Shown: in pieces, positions 15,665 through 24,289 of the stretch | How positions within the stretch are numbered: position 1 is the first letter of the stretch | Layout of the letters: the number at the start of each line of letters is the position of its first letter | Program-made: the position numbers and the translations under genes | Notes under the pieces: model-generated | Databases searched by the model: none | The model's input: only the letters and a program-made list of their open reading frames with translations | Told to the model about the DNA's origin: nothing | Origin: Gallionellaceae bacterium | GTDB lineage: Bacteria; Pseudomonadota; Gammaproteobacteria; Burkholderiales; Thiobacillaceae | Direction: 5' to 3' | DNA: 64,000 bases | Assembly: GCA_028714735.1 (NCBI GenBank) | Contig: JAQTLU010000017.1 | Coordinates: forward strand, 1-64,000

Positions 15665-16703
15665 GTACTTCCTCCCCCGCCACCTCGAACACTTGCTGCC
15701 GTGGTAGGCCCTGCAACTGCGCCTTGTAGAGACCAGCTGGCAGATTCCACTCGGCATGGCTGTTGGCCAGCGGAATCCGCGCCACTTCGACGCGCCCGTT
15801 TGTCAACAAGATGGCATTGTCGCCGGGCACTGGCGGTGCCAGTTCAAACATTACCCTGGCTTCGGCACCCGCGGGCAGGTCTGATAGGTCAGGCTGATGG
15901 GTGGCGAATACCACATCCCGGCCAGCGTCCACCGGCAGTTCGGGGGGGAGCTCTTTGTTTGCCAGATCAGGCCAGCGAGTTTGGATGTATTGGGCAACCG
16001 CGTAGCCAGTCACCTGACCTTGCGCATCGGGGCGTGCTTTGCGCAGAGCTTCCAGTAAAAGGTAGGTGAAGACGCCCCGCACAGGACCGTTCTCTTCAAT
16101 CTGACGCTCCCTCGCCTTGGCTCCAGCCGGCACTGCGTACCAAGCGAGTCTACGTACCGCCACGGCGCCTGCAGGATTCTGCACCTTATCGAGCATCAAG
16201 CTATTAATACTGCGGACCAGCGACATGTCGCGGCAGCAATCCATGATCAACACAATTTCCTCATACGCAGCGGTGGCTTTTGCCCATTCGGCATAGCGGG
16301 TCGCGGCGATATGACGGTAGGACGGCGAGTAGGCATTTGCGGCATAAAGTGCGGCTTCATTCATGCCCTCGTAACTACCACTGAAACCATGGCCACTCAG
16401 ATACAGGTACAGCCGGCGCCGAGTAGGCGTATATGGCCGGCCGGTGGCCGGGTCGAGCACTAGGTCAAGGAACTCAGTCTCGAATCGGTCCTCGGTCGGA
16501 TTGGCGTTTGCGGGCCTTACAGGCATCGGCGGATGGAATTGGTTGGTAAGCAGGGTGTGAACATTGCCTGCCGGTAGGTCGCCGCCGTCGGGCGCCTGCA
16601 GCCATTTGGCAAATTCCTCTGCATCCAGTTGGGCGCCTTGGAGTGGGCCGATACCAGGGTAAAGGTTGATGCCGACGACAAGGGCAAAGTCGCGATCATT
16701 CAC
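15651..16703 (-). CDS. Caspase-like (C14 family) protease
   Basis: 350 aa. The opening DFALVVGINLYPGIGPLQGA is typical of bacterial caspase/metacaspase domains. The catalytic His lies in YLSGHGFSG (H105) and the Cys in LIMDCCRDMS (C156 or C157), at the spacing of caspase folds. The C-terminal ~90 residues (DAGRDVVFATHQPDLSDLPA onward) look beta-rich, perhaps PEGA-like. Bacterial caspases cut proteins after activation by partners and often drive cell suicide in antiphage systems. Its ATG overlaps the hydrolase stop (ATGA), so stoichiometric synthesis is likely. Confidence 0.85.
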   Translation of the reverse strand: MNDRDFALVVGINLYPGIGPLQGAQLDAEEFAKWLQAPDGGDLPAGNVHTLLTNQFHPPMPVRPANANPTEDRFETEFLDLVLDPATGRPYTPTRRRLYLYLSGHGFSGSYEGMNEAALYAANAYSPSYRHIAATRYAEWAKATAAYEEIVLIMDCCRDMSLVRSINSLMLDKVQNPAGAVAVRRLAWYAVPAGAKARERQIEENGPVRGVFTYLLLEALRKARPDAQGQVTGYAVAQYIQTRWPDLANKELPPELPVDAGRDVVFATHQPDLSDLPAGAEARVMFELAPPVPGDNAILLTNGRVEVARIPLANSHAEWNLPAGLYKAQLQGLPRQQVFEVAGEEVHVTL

Positions 16704-18262
16704 GGCTGGTATCCCACCTTTAGGATGTGGCGCAGGCTAGCCAGGGTGGCTTCATCGTTGTCGAAGTCGCCATGCTGTCGTGAGGCGGATCGGCGGCCAT
16801 CGGAGACATCGCTGATGGACCATACTGTATGGCCTGACAGTTCGTCTCGCGCCCACTGGAGTTCCGGGTAGTGTTCCTGATCGAAGATGTCGGCCCTATC
16901 GAAGAAACGTTGCATGCCGAGGATGGGCGTATCCACCTCACGACCTTCCAGTAGCCCCGAAACGAAGTAGAGGAGGGAATGTGGATAGACCACTCGGGCT
17001 AGCTGTACACCCAGGAAGTCCTGGGCCATGGGGTCGTCCAGTTCCAAGGCATCCGTCATGCCGAACATACGGATATGACCTACCCGATGACGGTATTTCT
17101 CTATCGCAGATCGGAATAACTGGAAATCTACGGCTGGGGCGAGGAAGACAATATCGAAGCTGACATCCATAGGCAGGTACTTGTCGGCAGCTTCCAGGAA
17201 ATGGCAGATGTAGACTGCACCGGTGCTATGGCCTATTAGGGTGATGCGTGGCTTGGGTGCACCCGCCTTGAGCCGATCCCCCAGCCGGCTGAGGAACTCG
17301 GTGCCCCCAGGTTCCTTGCCAGGGGCGCCGGACGGAGCAAAGGCGTCGGCGGTATCCTTCTTCATCTGGTTCCACAAGAATGCCTGCCCGATCTTGTCCA
17401 CGTACATCTGCCGGTAGATTTCTTCCACCACGGTGCCGTAGAGGCCGTGGTCCCGCCCACCGAGGAAACGGGATACCACCGCACGCACCAGCTTGATGAT
17501 TGCCAAGGCCAACTTGGCGGTCGAGATCAGGCCCTTCTCTCCAGGCTGGCGCGATTCGAGTATCTCATCCAGGGCTTTCGGTTCCATCAGAGTTGTATGT
17601 GCTGCCAACTGTCCACCACCCGGTGCCTCTTCCGTCTGACCGGCGGGGAATAGCCCTTGCTGGACATGCTCCAATGCACTCTTCACTCGGGGGTCCATCT
17701 CCAGGTCGGCGACAACGGCGTTTTCGAATTCCAGGTCGGAAACTGATGCTGCTTTGCCTCCAGCAGCTTGGGATTGCAATTGGAAATCGGCGTACGGAGG
17801 ATCGCCCGAAGCATCGGCGAACCACTTGTCCACTACTTGAGCAACTTGAACAGGATCGACAACCGCACCACTGCCGCCCTTGCCTCCGATGGCATCGCCC
17901 AAGCGACCGAGTACGAACTCGACTACTTTTCGCACCAGCTCATGGAATATCGGTTCCTTGCTAATATCCTTAAGGTTGTTAGATACAGTCTCAAATGCCC
18001 CAGATTCCCAGAGGAAGAAGACCGGGTAGGCGCCAGCCAACTCATATTCCTTAGCCAAGTGATCTGCAATTTCCTTGCCTGACTTTAGGGACACCAGGCC
18101 TCCGTGAAAGTGCATCGCCATCCCTGCGGGAGGTGATTGAGTCGCGAAGGAATCGAGCAAGAGGTCGATGTCCCCTGCATGGGTCTGTGTGTCGGATGAG
18201 AAGCATCCATTTTTAAGATGGATGCAATGCAGCTTGTCGAGCGCAACAGATAGGTCAGGCAT
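16700..18262 (-). CDS. Alpha/beta-hydrolase-fold protein of the caspase operon
   Basis: 520 aa. The N-terminal strand AMHFHGGLVSLKSGKEIAD with YPVFFLWESGA resembles an oxyanion-type HGG motif. The nucleophile elbow GHSTGA lies at 344-349 (S346), followed by DIVFLAPAVDF. Between them is a ~230-residue helical insertion with a hydrophobic stretch near 250 (LALAIIKLVRAVV). It is probably a lipase/esterase-type enzyme, perhaps membrane-facing. AGGAGG precedes ATG 18262 by nine bases. The conserved acid and His are not assigned with certainty. Confidence 0.75.
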   Translation of the reverse strand: MPDLSVALDKLHCIHLKNGCFSSDTQTHAGDIDLLLDSFATQSPPAGMAMHFHGGLVSLKSGKEIADHLAKEYELAGAYPVFFLWESGAFETVSNNLKDISKEPIFHELVRKVVEFVLGRLGDAIGGKGGSGAVVDPVQVAQVVDKWFADASGDPPYADFQLQSQAAGGKAASVSDLEFENAVVADLEMDPRVKSALEHVQQGLFPAGQTEEAPGGGQLAAHTTLMEPKALDEILESRQPGEKGLISTAKLALAIIKLVRAVVSRFLGGRDHGLYGTVVEEIYRQMYVDKIGQAFLWNQMKKDTADAFAPSGAPGKEPGGTEFLSRLGDRLKAGAPKPRITLIGHSTGAVYICHFLEAADKYLPMDVSFDIVFLAPAVDFQLFRSAIEKYRHRVGHIRMFGMTDALELDDPMAQDFLGVQLARVVYPHSLLYFVSGLLEGREVDTPILGMQRFFDRADIFDQEHYPELQWARDELSGHTVWSISDVSDGRRSASRQHGDFDNDEATLASLRHILKVGYQP

Positions 18263-18319
18263 GATTCGAGACCTCCTTATATTCTTTGGTTCTTAAAAAT
18301 ACGGTAGCTGACTTGATCT

Positions 18320-18564
18320 TCATTTTTCACAAGGTGTTTGTTGCCGACAACAGCCATAGTTAGCCGCTACCACAGCAGAGACCACGGCGTAGGATAGGGC
18401 GAAGGCGATGGCCTCCTTGAGGCTTATGTCTTTGAGTAGCTTCAAATACAACTGATGCTCGAAGACAAGAGATGGGGCACGCTCGACGAAGAAGGACTGG
18501 GCAATGATCGCAGCCCTGGCCTCGCCTAGGATTGCCCAATCAATCCGGAAAAACTGGGGTCCAT
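18320..18564 (-). pseudogene. Small helical membrane protein with a one-base frameshift in a homopolymer
   Basis: ATG 18564 has a good ribosome site (GGAGT) and begins MDPSF, then hits a stop. If the run of five A at 18549-18553 (plus strand) had six, the frame continues as FRIDWAILGEARAAIIA, LKEAIAFALSYAVVSAVVAA to a stop at 18320: 81 aa with one hydrophobic helix. The ribosome site and the coding-like sequence beyond the shift argue for a real gene. This may be decay, phase variation, slippage or a sequencing error. It fills an otherwise empty 311-bp gap inside the caspase operon. Confidence 0.6.
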
Positions 18565-18573
18565 GATCACTCC

Positions 18574-18999
18574 TCAGGAGGAAGTCTTCTTGCTGGACGA
18601 CAAAGCTTTCAGATCTTTTTCCACTTCTTTGATTGCGGCGAGTATCGGTTTTGGCTTTGCCGCATATGCGGCCGTGGCAAGCGACAAAAGGTCAGCGACG
18701 AGGTCCAGGAAAGCCGCAACTTTTTCTATCTTCGCGATGCGCTGGTTGGCATCGTCGATGATTTGCATGAATGACGTCTGGGTTATGGTCAGCCCATCAA
18801 CGATGCATTTGGCCGCGTCGATGTAGAGGCTGTTGGCTTGCTGGCGCAACAGCGTCTCTTGTTGGAAAGTGTTCCTGGCTTCTTCCGGGCTGATCTCGTG
18901 TTGCTCGATAGCTTTGATCAGGCGGGCAAATATCTCGTCCGCACTGCTGGTCATTCGGTCACCCAAGGCTTCAACATCGCTTTTTTGTTCGAGCGCCAT
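18574..18999 (-). CDS. Helical protein of the caspase operon
   Basis: 141 aa, almost entirely predicted helix: MTSSADEIFARLIKAIEQHE, QETLLRQQANSLYIDAAKCI, and an Ala/Leu-rich C-terminal segment VADLLSLATAAYAAKPKPIL that could insert in a membrane. No family is recognised. It lies between the lipoprotein and the frameshifted membrane protein; the latter's ribosome site overlaps this gene's stop, so all are one transcript. Confidence 0.7.
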   Translation of the reverse strand: MALEQKSDVEALGDRMTSSADEIFARLIKAIEQHEISPEEARNTFQQETLLRQQANSLYIDAAKCIVDGLTITQTSFMQIIDDANQRIAKIEKVAAFLDLVADLLSLATAAYAAKPKPILAAIKEVEKDLKALSSSKKTSS

Positions 19000-19019
19000 G
19001 TTCCATCCCCTATGTCATG

Positions 19020-19853
19020 TTATTGCAGAGCCTGGAGTTGTTCTCGTAGCCCTTTCAAGTCTTTCGCCAGGGCCGTCAATCCGTTTTTGATCTCCTTGGA
19101 CGAAAGGTTGTCCACGTTTTGATAAAGTTGACTATGACCTTCAGAGATGAAGTCGATGGCCTTCAGCGCCACACCAAATTTCTGGTCAACGGCGTCATAC
19201 TCGACTTGCTTGTCCCGATATTGCACCTTGGCCAATGCCATCAGTAACGGGTCCTTGGGTTGTGTTTTGGCAAGAAGGAATTCGGTCTGGAACAGCCCAA
19301 GTACTTCCTTCCGCTCGTTTTCATGAGTCTTTCGATAGAGTCGAAGAAGGTTCCGCAAGCCATCGAGGCTGACCTGCATGGGCCCCTGCCCCGCTCGGAT
19401 CATGTCCCTGACGGCATCCTGTTGATAGGCAGCCAAGGCCCACTTGGAAGCAAGTTTGGCCAAGTTTGAAATCGCATCGACTTGTTTTTCATCCAAGCCG
19501 AAATCGGGGTGCGCCTTGATTTGTCCGGTAACCGAGTCTATCCCCTTGGAGAGATCGAAGGTGTTATCGCCAGCCAGTTTGGCCAAGGTCGCCATGTATA
19601 GGGCGACGGTGTCATGGACATTGACGAGATCCCCATAGGCTTCTTGTCGCTTACGGTCATTTGCCTGGGCAACGCCTAAGGCGCTTTCTGCTAAAAATGG
19701 TGCTTCACGTGCATAGGTATCACGGAAGTGGGTGGTTAGTTCTTTATACGAGGCCAACCTAGCCGACTCGCCAGCAAACCGACCAACCTCATCAAGGTTG
19801 GCGCACCCGCCGACTAGCAGGCTCGAAATAATCAGAACCAGCAAGCGTCCCAT
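19020..19853 (-). CDS. Lipoprotein heading the caspase operon
   Basis: 277 aa. The signal peptide MGRLLVLIISSLLVGGC has a lipobox (LVGGC, Cys17). Asn-Leu-Asp after the Cys, rather than Asp at +2, suggests outer-membrane sorting. The mature part is helical, with repeated heptad-like segments (VDAISNLAKLASKWALAAYQ, LTALAKDLKGLREQLQALQ). It would sit in the periplasm at the envelope, which implies the system monitors or attacks the envelope. AT-rich DNA at 19869-19921 just upstream is the likely promoter. Confidence 0.75.
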   Translation of the reverse strand: MGRLLVLIISSLLVGGCANLDEVGRFAGESARLASYKELTTHFRDTYAREAPFLAESALGVAQANDRKRQEAYGDLVNVHDTVALYMATLAKLAGDNTFDLSKGIDSVTGQIKAHPDFGLDEKQVDAISNLAKLASKWALAAYQQDAVRDMIRAGQGPMQVSLDGLRNLLRLYRKTHENERKEVLGLFQTEFLLAKTQPKDPLLMALAKVQYRDKQVEYDAVDQKFGVALKAIDFISEGHSQLYQNVDNLSSKEIKNGLTALAKDLKGLREQLQALQ

Positions 19854-19967
19854 ATGCCCCCCAAGTTTTAATATTTATAGGCTTAATTGAATAATTAGCA
19901 TAAATATAAATAATTAGAAGCACACATAGGGAGAAATGTAACGTTACCGAAAATTCACGGGAGGGCA

Positions 19968-20067
19968 CCTCGAAAAACCCTGGTTTCGTCGCTCCCGCGA
20001 AAGCGGGAGCCCAGTAAAATCAATAGGCTGGATTCCCGCCTTCGCGGGAATGACGGGTTTTTCGAGG
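19968..20067. repeat. REP/MITE-like 100-bp palindromic element
   Basis: Terminal inverted repeats CCTCGAAAAACCC (19968-19980) and GGGTTTTTCGAGG (20055-20067) enclose two hairpins with 8-bp stems: GCTCCCGC/GCGGGAGC at 19991-20010 and ATTCCCGC/GCGGGAAT at 20033-20052. This is the form of REP/BIME-type intergenic elements common in proteobacteria. It could also terminate transcription from either side. Confidence 0.7.
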
Positions 20068-20127
20068 TTCCCAAACGATGATCACGACCGAATCCGGTTC
20101 AATTTACGCAATGAACCGCTGCCTTTT

Positions 20128-21141
20128 TCAGCGGCGCCGCCCTGTTTTTTCCTCGAATCGCCCAGGGCATCGGCAATTCGGCCTATTTCGGGCGTCAGAA
20201 GGCAGCGATTCCGGCCCGCTGAAATACGCCAGCCGCTTCAGGTTGTAGCAGGCCGCTATCATCGTCAGCGCAAAGTTCGCTCGCGCCTGGCCGATGGTCC
20301 GGATCAGCTTGCCTCCCATCTGCTCCACGGCCGCGAAGGCGTGTTCAACCCGCGCGCGGCTCTTCGCAATCCGCTGGTTGCGCCGCTGCTGGGCTTCGGA
20401 CAACGCTTTGTTCCGATTGCCTTTACGCTGAATCCGGTTCCGGTAGCCGTTTTCCTTGAGCCAGGCTTCACGTTCTTCGGACGGATAACCCCTGTCGGCA
20501 AAGACATCCCGGCTCGTGTTGGCGGTGTCGATGACCGCGTCGAAGTGCTGGCTATCGTGCGTGCTGGCCATGTCGGTCACGATCTTGCGAATGAACTTGT
20601 GCTTCCGGTCGACGTTCACCGACAGCTTGTAGCCAAAGTAGCTCTTGCCGTGCTTCTTCGTCCAGGTAGCGTCACAGTCCTTCTGCCGTCGCTTGGCCGG
20701 CTTCCAGTCCGCGGGTATCGCGTCCTGCTTGATCAATTCCTTATCGCCCCGACTGTTGTGCTGCCTAGGTGCCGGCACCAGTGTGGCATCGATGATCTGG
20801 CCGCCGCGTGCAATGAAGCCTTTCTTGAGCAACTGCGTCGATACCCCATCGAAGATCGCCTGGGCGCCCGCTTCGCCAATCCGGTTCTCGAAAGTCCACA
20901 CCGTCGTCCGATCCGGAATGTTGGTGGCCAGACCGAGGCCACAGAAGCGCTTGTAGCTCATCCGATCCAGCAGTTGGTATTCCATCTGCTCGTCGGACAG
21001 GTTGTACAGTCGCTTGAGCACCAGAATGCGAACCATCGTCTCGGTCGGAAACGGCGGCCGGCCACCCTGCGGGCTGACCGGTCGCGGGGCAATGCGGTCA
21101 ACTTCCGCCGCCAAAGCCGTGAAGTCGATGCACGATTCGAT
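20128..21141 (-). pseudogene. IS5-family transposase, 5'-truncated by an IS3 element
   Basis: 328 aa are readable from TTG 21114. DDE motifs are present: QIIDATLVPAP, DVFADRGYPSEE and SRARVEHAFAAVE; SPQGGRPPFPTETMVRILVL is typical of the group. Upstream the frame stays open (IESCIDFTALAAEVDRI) but stops being IS5 exactly at the IS3 end (21141/21142). The usual N-terminal ~30-60 residues are therefore missing. Terminal repeats of the IS5 element were not located. Confidence 0.75.
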
Positions 21142-21167
21142 TGGAGTTGCCCCGTTTTCACGGACAG

Positions 21168-21923
21168 TTATGGGCTCTCAATGAGAGCGGTAACGGGATG
21201 ATGCACTGAGGTGTTGTCGTCTGTCACGGAGGGGTCGGATTGGCTCCTTTCGAAGTTGATCGGTGAGAGGTAGTTCAAGGCCGAATGGCGTCGTCTTGGG
21301 TTGTACCACGCCTCAATCCAGGTGAAGACCTCCAGGCGGGCCTCGATCTTGGATTTCCAAGTACGGCGGGCAATCAGTTCACATTCCAGGCTGGCGAAGA
21401 AGCTTTCGGCCATGGCATTGTCGTAGGCGTCGCCCACCGTGCCCATGGAGGGCCGTACGCCCATGATCTGGCAGCGCTGTCCGAACGCCAGACTGGTGTA
21501 CCGGAAACCGGCCCAGGTCGGCAGATAGGTCATGTCCGCCACCCATAACTGATTGGCTCGGGTGGCAACGAACTCGCGCTTGACCAGATCGGGCGCGGGA
21601 CGCTGACGGGGATCCCGTTCCGTCGTCACCACATACCCCCGGCGGCGACTGACCCCGCGAATGCCGACTTGACGCATCAGACGCGCCACCCGGTTATGAC
21701 CGACACGGTCGCCCGCTTCACGCAACTCGACCAGAATCCGTGGCCGACCATAGGTGGCATCGCTGGCTTGGTGGATCGCTTGAATACGCTGAAGCAAGGC
21801 CGCATTCGCCATGGCACGGGCCGATGCGGGTCGGCCCTTCCAGTCGTAGTAGCCACTGGCGGAAACCTTCAACCGACGACACATCGCCCGGACAGGGAAG
21901 TCGGCCTGATTCGCTGCAATCAA
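21168..21923 (-). pseudogene. IS3-family OrfB transposase lacking the second catalytic Asp
   Basis: It starts with ADFPVRAMCRRLKVSASGYY, then WVADMTYLPTWAGFRY is followed directly by TSLAFGQRC and MGTVGDAYDNAMAESFF. In intact relatives about 50 residues, including HSDQGSQ with the second Asp of the DDE triad, lie between WAGF and YTS. They have been removed in frame (about 150 bp). The enzyme should be inactive. Normal translation is as an OrfAB fusion by -1 frameshifting in the overlap with orfA. Confidence 0.8.
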
Positions 21924-22234
21924 CGTGTAGACGGTGTGGATGTCTTGTCGCCGTTGTGTGCGAACCAGGCCGTAGCCTTTGCCAGGATGTCGCGCTCCAT
22001 TTCGACCTGACGCAGCTTGCGACGCAGGGCGATCAGCTCCTCCCGCTCCGCCTGGCTTAACGCAGCAGGCGTTTCACGGGCAGGGCCGACCGTGGCGCGG
22101 CTGATCCAGTTGCTGATGCTGGTGACATGGCAACCAAACTCTTTGGCAAGCTCGGCCGGATTCCGGCCGGCTTTCACCAACTCGACGATTTGCTGCCGAA
22201 ATTCCGGCGCATAGGGAGGGTGGGTCTTGGGCAT
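21920..22234 (-). CDS. IS3-family OrfA
   Basis: 104 aa. An N-terminal helix-turn-helix (YAPEFRQQIVELVKAGRNPA, GCHVTSISNWI) and a C-terminal leucine zipper (REELIALRRKLRQVEMERDI) form the DNA-binding half of IS3-type transposases. ATG 22234 is preceded by AGGAG. The last codons overlap orfB. Confidence 0.85.
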   Translation of the reverse strand: MPKTHPPYAPEFRQQIVELVKAGRNPAELAKEFGCHVTSISNWISRATVGPARETPAALSQAEREELIALRRKLRQVEMERDILAKATAWFAHNGDKTSTPSTR

Positions 22235-22288
22235 TTGAGCACTCCTTTTCTAGAACACTAAGGTGTCCGTCAAATCGGGGCAACTCCA

Positions 22289-22799
22289 GTTTTACGAACA
22301 TGGCTACGACGGGACGTCGTTTTCGCACATCGTCGAGGCTTCGGGGCTGTACCGCGGCAACATCTACCACTACTTCAAGACCAAGGACGACATCCTGAAG
22401 GCGGTGATCGATCTGCATCTCAAGGAGTTTGGTGAGCTGCTGGCACGATGGGATCAAGAATTCACCGACCCGAAGGAGAAGCTCATCGCCTTCGTCGACA
22501 TGCTCACCGGGCGCAAGGCGGAGCTGGTTCAGTACGGTTGCCCGATAGGCAGCATGAACATGGAACTGGGTAAGGGCCGGCGCGACCTGCAGAAGCCGGC
22601 ACGAGCGCTATTCGACCTGTTCCGCGACTGGCTCGCCGGTTGTTTCAAAGAGATGGGCAAGGACGACAAGGCCAAGTCACTTGCGCTGCATTTGCTGGGA
22701 CGCGCGCAAGGAATCACGGTCATTGCCCACGTTTATCAGGATCCCAAGCTATTGCGACGTGAGACCACGAACCTGCAAACCTGGATACGAAACTTGTAG
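22289..22799 (+). pseudogene. TetR-family regulator, N-terminus replaced by the IS end
   Basis: Right after the IS3 inverted repeat the sequence reads FYEHGYDGTSFSHIVEASGL, then YRGNIYHYFKTKDDILKAVI: the second half of a TetR helix-turn-helix with its full C-terminal domain (ending LQTWIRNL). The first ~20 residues are gone. A frame starting inside the IS end (22263) could produce a chimera with half an HTH, probably unable to bind DNA. Confidence 0.8.
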
Positions 22800-23296
22800 G
22801 CGTGTGCACGCAGTGAACGATGCCAACTCCAACTCCAGATCATGGGCGTTCTCCTTGCATAACGTCATTAACAATAGCCAATGACCAGCACAATATTGTG
22901 ACACTGCTTACCTGGATTTTATGCGCTAAAGAAACGACAAACGAACCAATCCACCCACAGGACGTTCTAGACGGGTGTTCGGGAGCATGTAATTGGCCGT
23001 CCTATGGTTCATAGTTGTGGTTCGTCCCGGTTCCCGTAAGCGGCCGGATGGTCATTCCGTCGGATACCCTACGGCCGCTTACCCCTTCACCTGCAGTTTC
23101 CAGGTTCATACGCGTCCGTAGCGCAGCAGACGCCAATTCTGGACTCAACCCGAAGGGCTGGCTGCACTGGCATGGGTTTCGTACGCAAAAGCGCCCACGT
23201 CGAATGCCATCGCCAACAGGGTAGTCTGGCTCAGCCTGCGCACCAGGGCGCGGCCTATCAGCCCGGCATAGGCAGGCATCCTGAAGGTGGCCATTG
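22800..23296. other. Gene-free stretch with an 11-bp inverted repeat
   Basis: No coding frame is supported. GTAAGCGGCCG at 23036-23046 is repeated inverted as CGGCCGCTTAC at 23072-23082 (25-base loop). This may be a terminator-like hairpin downstream of the lpxR operon without a T-run, or the ends of a small lost element. Confidence 0.4.
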
Positions 23297-24289
23297 TCAG
23301 AACTTGACCGAAACACTGACTGCACCGAAGTCGTCGCCACTACCTTGGCTGCGGAATTCCTGCGTGCGCAGGACATGGGTGTAGCCGAACCGAGCGTCGT
23401 GCCAGTCGATTACAAAACCGTATTGCAGGTCGCCCACCAGCGGCCTCCGGTCGACGCTGCGGCTGTCCCGGAAGCTGTTGCCATCCAGAAAGATGTTGCG
23501 CGCCACCGCACGGCCCTCGATCCCGGCGAACAGGTACCAGTTGAACCCGGACGTCGGCGCGAACTCGCCCGAGCCGAGCAGGCCGGGCTGGATGCGCGGC
23601 GGCCCGTAGTCCTCGGGCAGATGCTTGCCGAAACGCAGGGTCAGGCCAGCGTTGGCGTAGGTGAACACGTTGCCAAGCGCAGCGCCCAAGTGGGGCGTGA
23701 GGTCCAGTCGGACGCCGCCCATGGAGGCCTCGGCGAGCCCGCGCCAACTACGCTGGTAGGTGGCGACGAAGCCAGGCTCGTTGCCAAGCTGGGTGCCCCA
23801 AGCCTGCGGCTCGTTGGCGCCGATGACCTCATGGACGAACTTCTGGCTCTGCTCGGCAAGCGAGGCGGGGCCAACCATGCCCAGGCTCAGGGTGAACAGG
23901 TCGAGCTGGCCACCCGTCGCCGCGCCCACCCCGACCAGGCCGTACAGCCAGCCGGCATAAGGGCGTTCGCTCAAGGGCGGGTCGGACAGCTTGATGTCGC
24001 TGGGCGTGAACATGCTCTGGCCAAAGGCGTAGCCGTGGCGTACCGGACCTTCCTCGGGGAACCACGGCACCAGTCGGGCCAGACGCACTGCCCACGCCGG
24101 CGTGGGGGTGCGACGGTCCGGAACCCAGATGAAGCCGACGCCGTTGGTGTAGTGCTGGTCGACGCCGTAGAACAAGTCGTTTTCCAGGACGAAGCTGAAG
24201 GTGCCGATCTTCGGCGGTTCCAGCTCGCCAGCCTGGATCGGGCCGGCGGCGAGGGCGAGCAGCAGGAGGGCCAGGGCGCGCCGGGTCAT
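23297..24289 (-). CDS. lpxR: Lipid A 3'-O-deacylase (LpxR family)
   Basis: 330 aa outer-membrane beta-barrel enzyme that removes the 3'-acyloxyacyl chain of lipid A. A Sec signal peptide (ALALLLLALAAGPIQA) precedes ENDLFYGVDQHYTNGVGF, the LpxR active-site region, then SERPYAGWLY and QSQKFVHEVIGANEPQAWG, all family signatures. The protein ends VSVSVKF, a barrel-type C-terminus with Phe. ATG 24289 overlaps the permease stop (ATGA). It is the last gene of the RbbA-type exporter operon, so lipid A remodelling and export appear co-expressed. Confidence 0.9.
   Translation of the reverse strand: MTRRALALLLLALAAGPIQAGELEPPKIGTFSFVLENDLFYGVDQHYTNGVGFIWVPDRRTPTPAWAVRLARLVPWFPEEGPVRHGYAFGQSMFTPSDIKLSDPPLSERPYAGWLYGLVGVGAATGGQLDLFTLSLGMVGPASLAEQSQKFVHEVIGANEPQAWGTQLGNEPGFVATYQRSWRGLAEASMGGVRLDLTPHLGAALGNVFTYANAGLTLRFGKHLPEDYGPPRIQPGLLGSGEFAPTSGFNWYLFAGIEGRAVARNIFLDGNSFRDSRSVDRRPLVGDLQYGFVIDWHDARFGYTHVLRTQEFRSQGSGDDFGAVSVSVKF

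Larger units (their letters stand above)
21142..22288 (-). mobile_element. IS3-family insertion sequence (internally deleted)
   Basis: 1147 bp bounded by 25-bp inverted repeats with two mismatches. The left end starts TGGAGTTGCCCCG at 21142 and the right end finishes CGGGGCAACTCCA at 22288. It contains orfA and orfB in the usual -1 overlap. No target-site duplication is visible (flanks GAT and GTT), and the flanks belong to different genes (IS5 and tetR). It therefore marks a rearrangement, not a simple insertion. Confidence 0.85.

Noticed and set aside
20050..21201. 383-codon plus-strand frame opposite the IS5 transposase
   Set aside because: Antisense to a transposase with intact DDE motifs.
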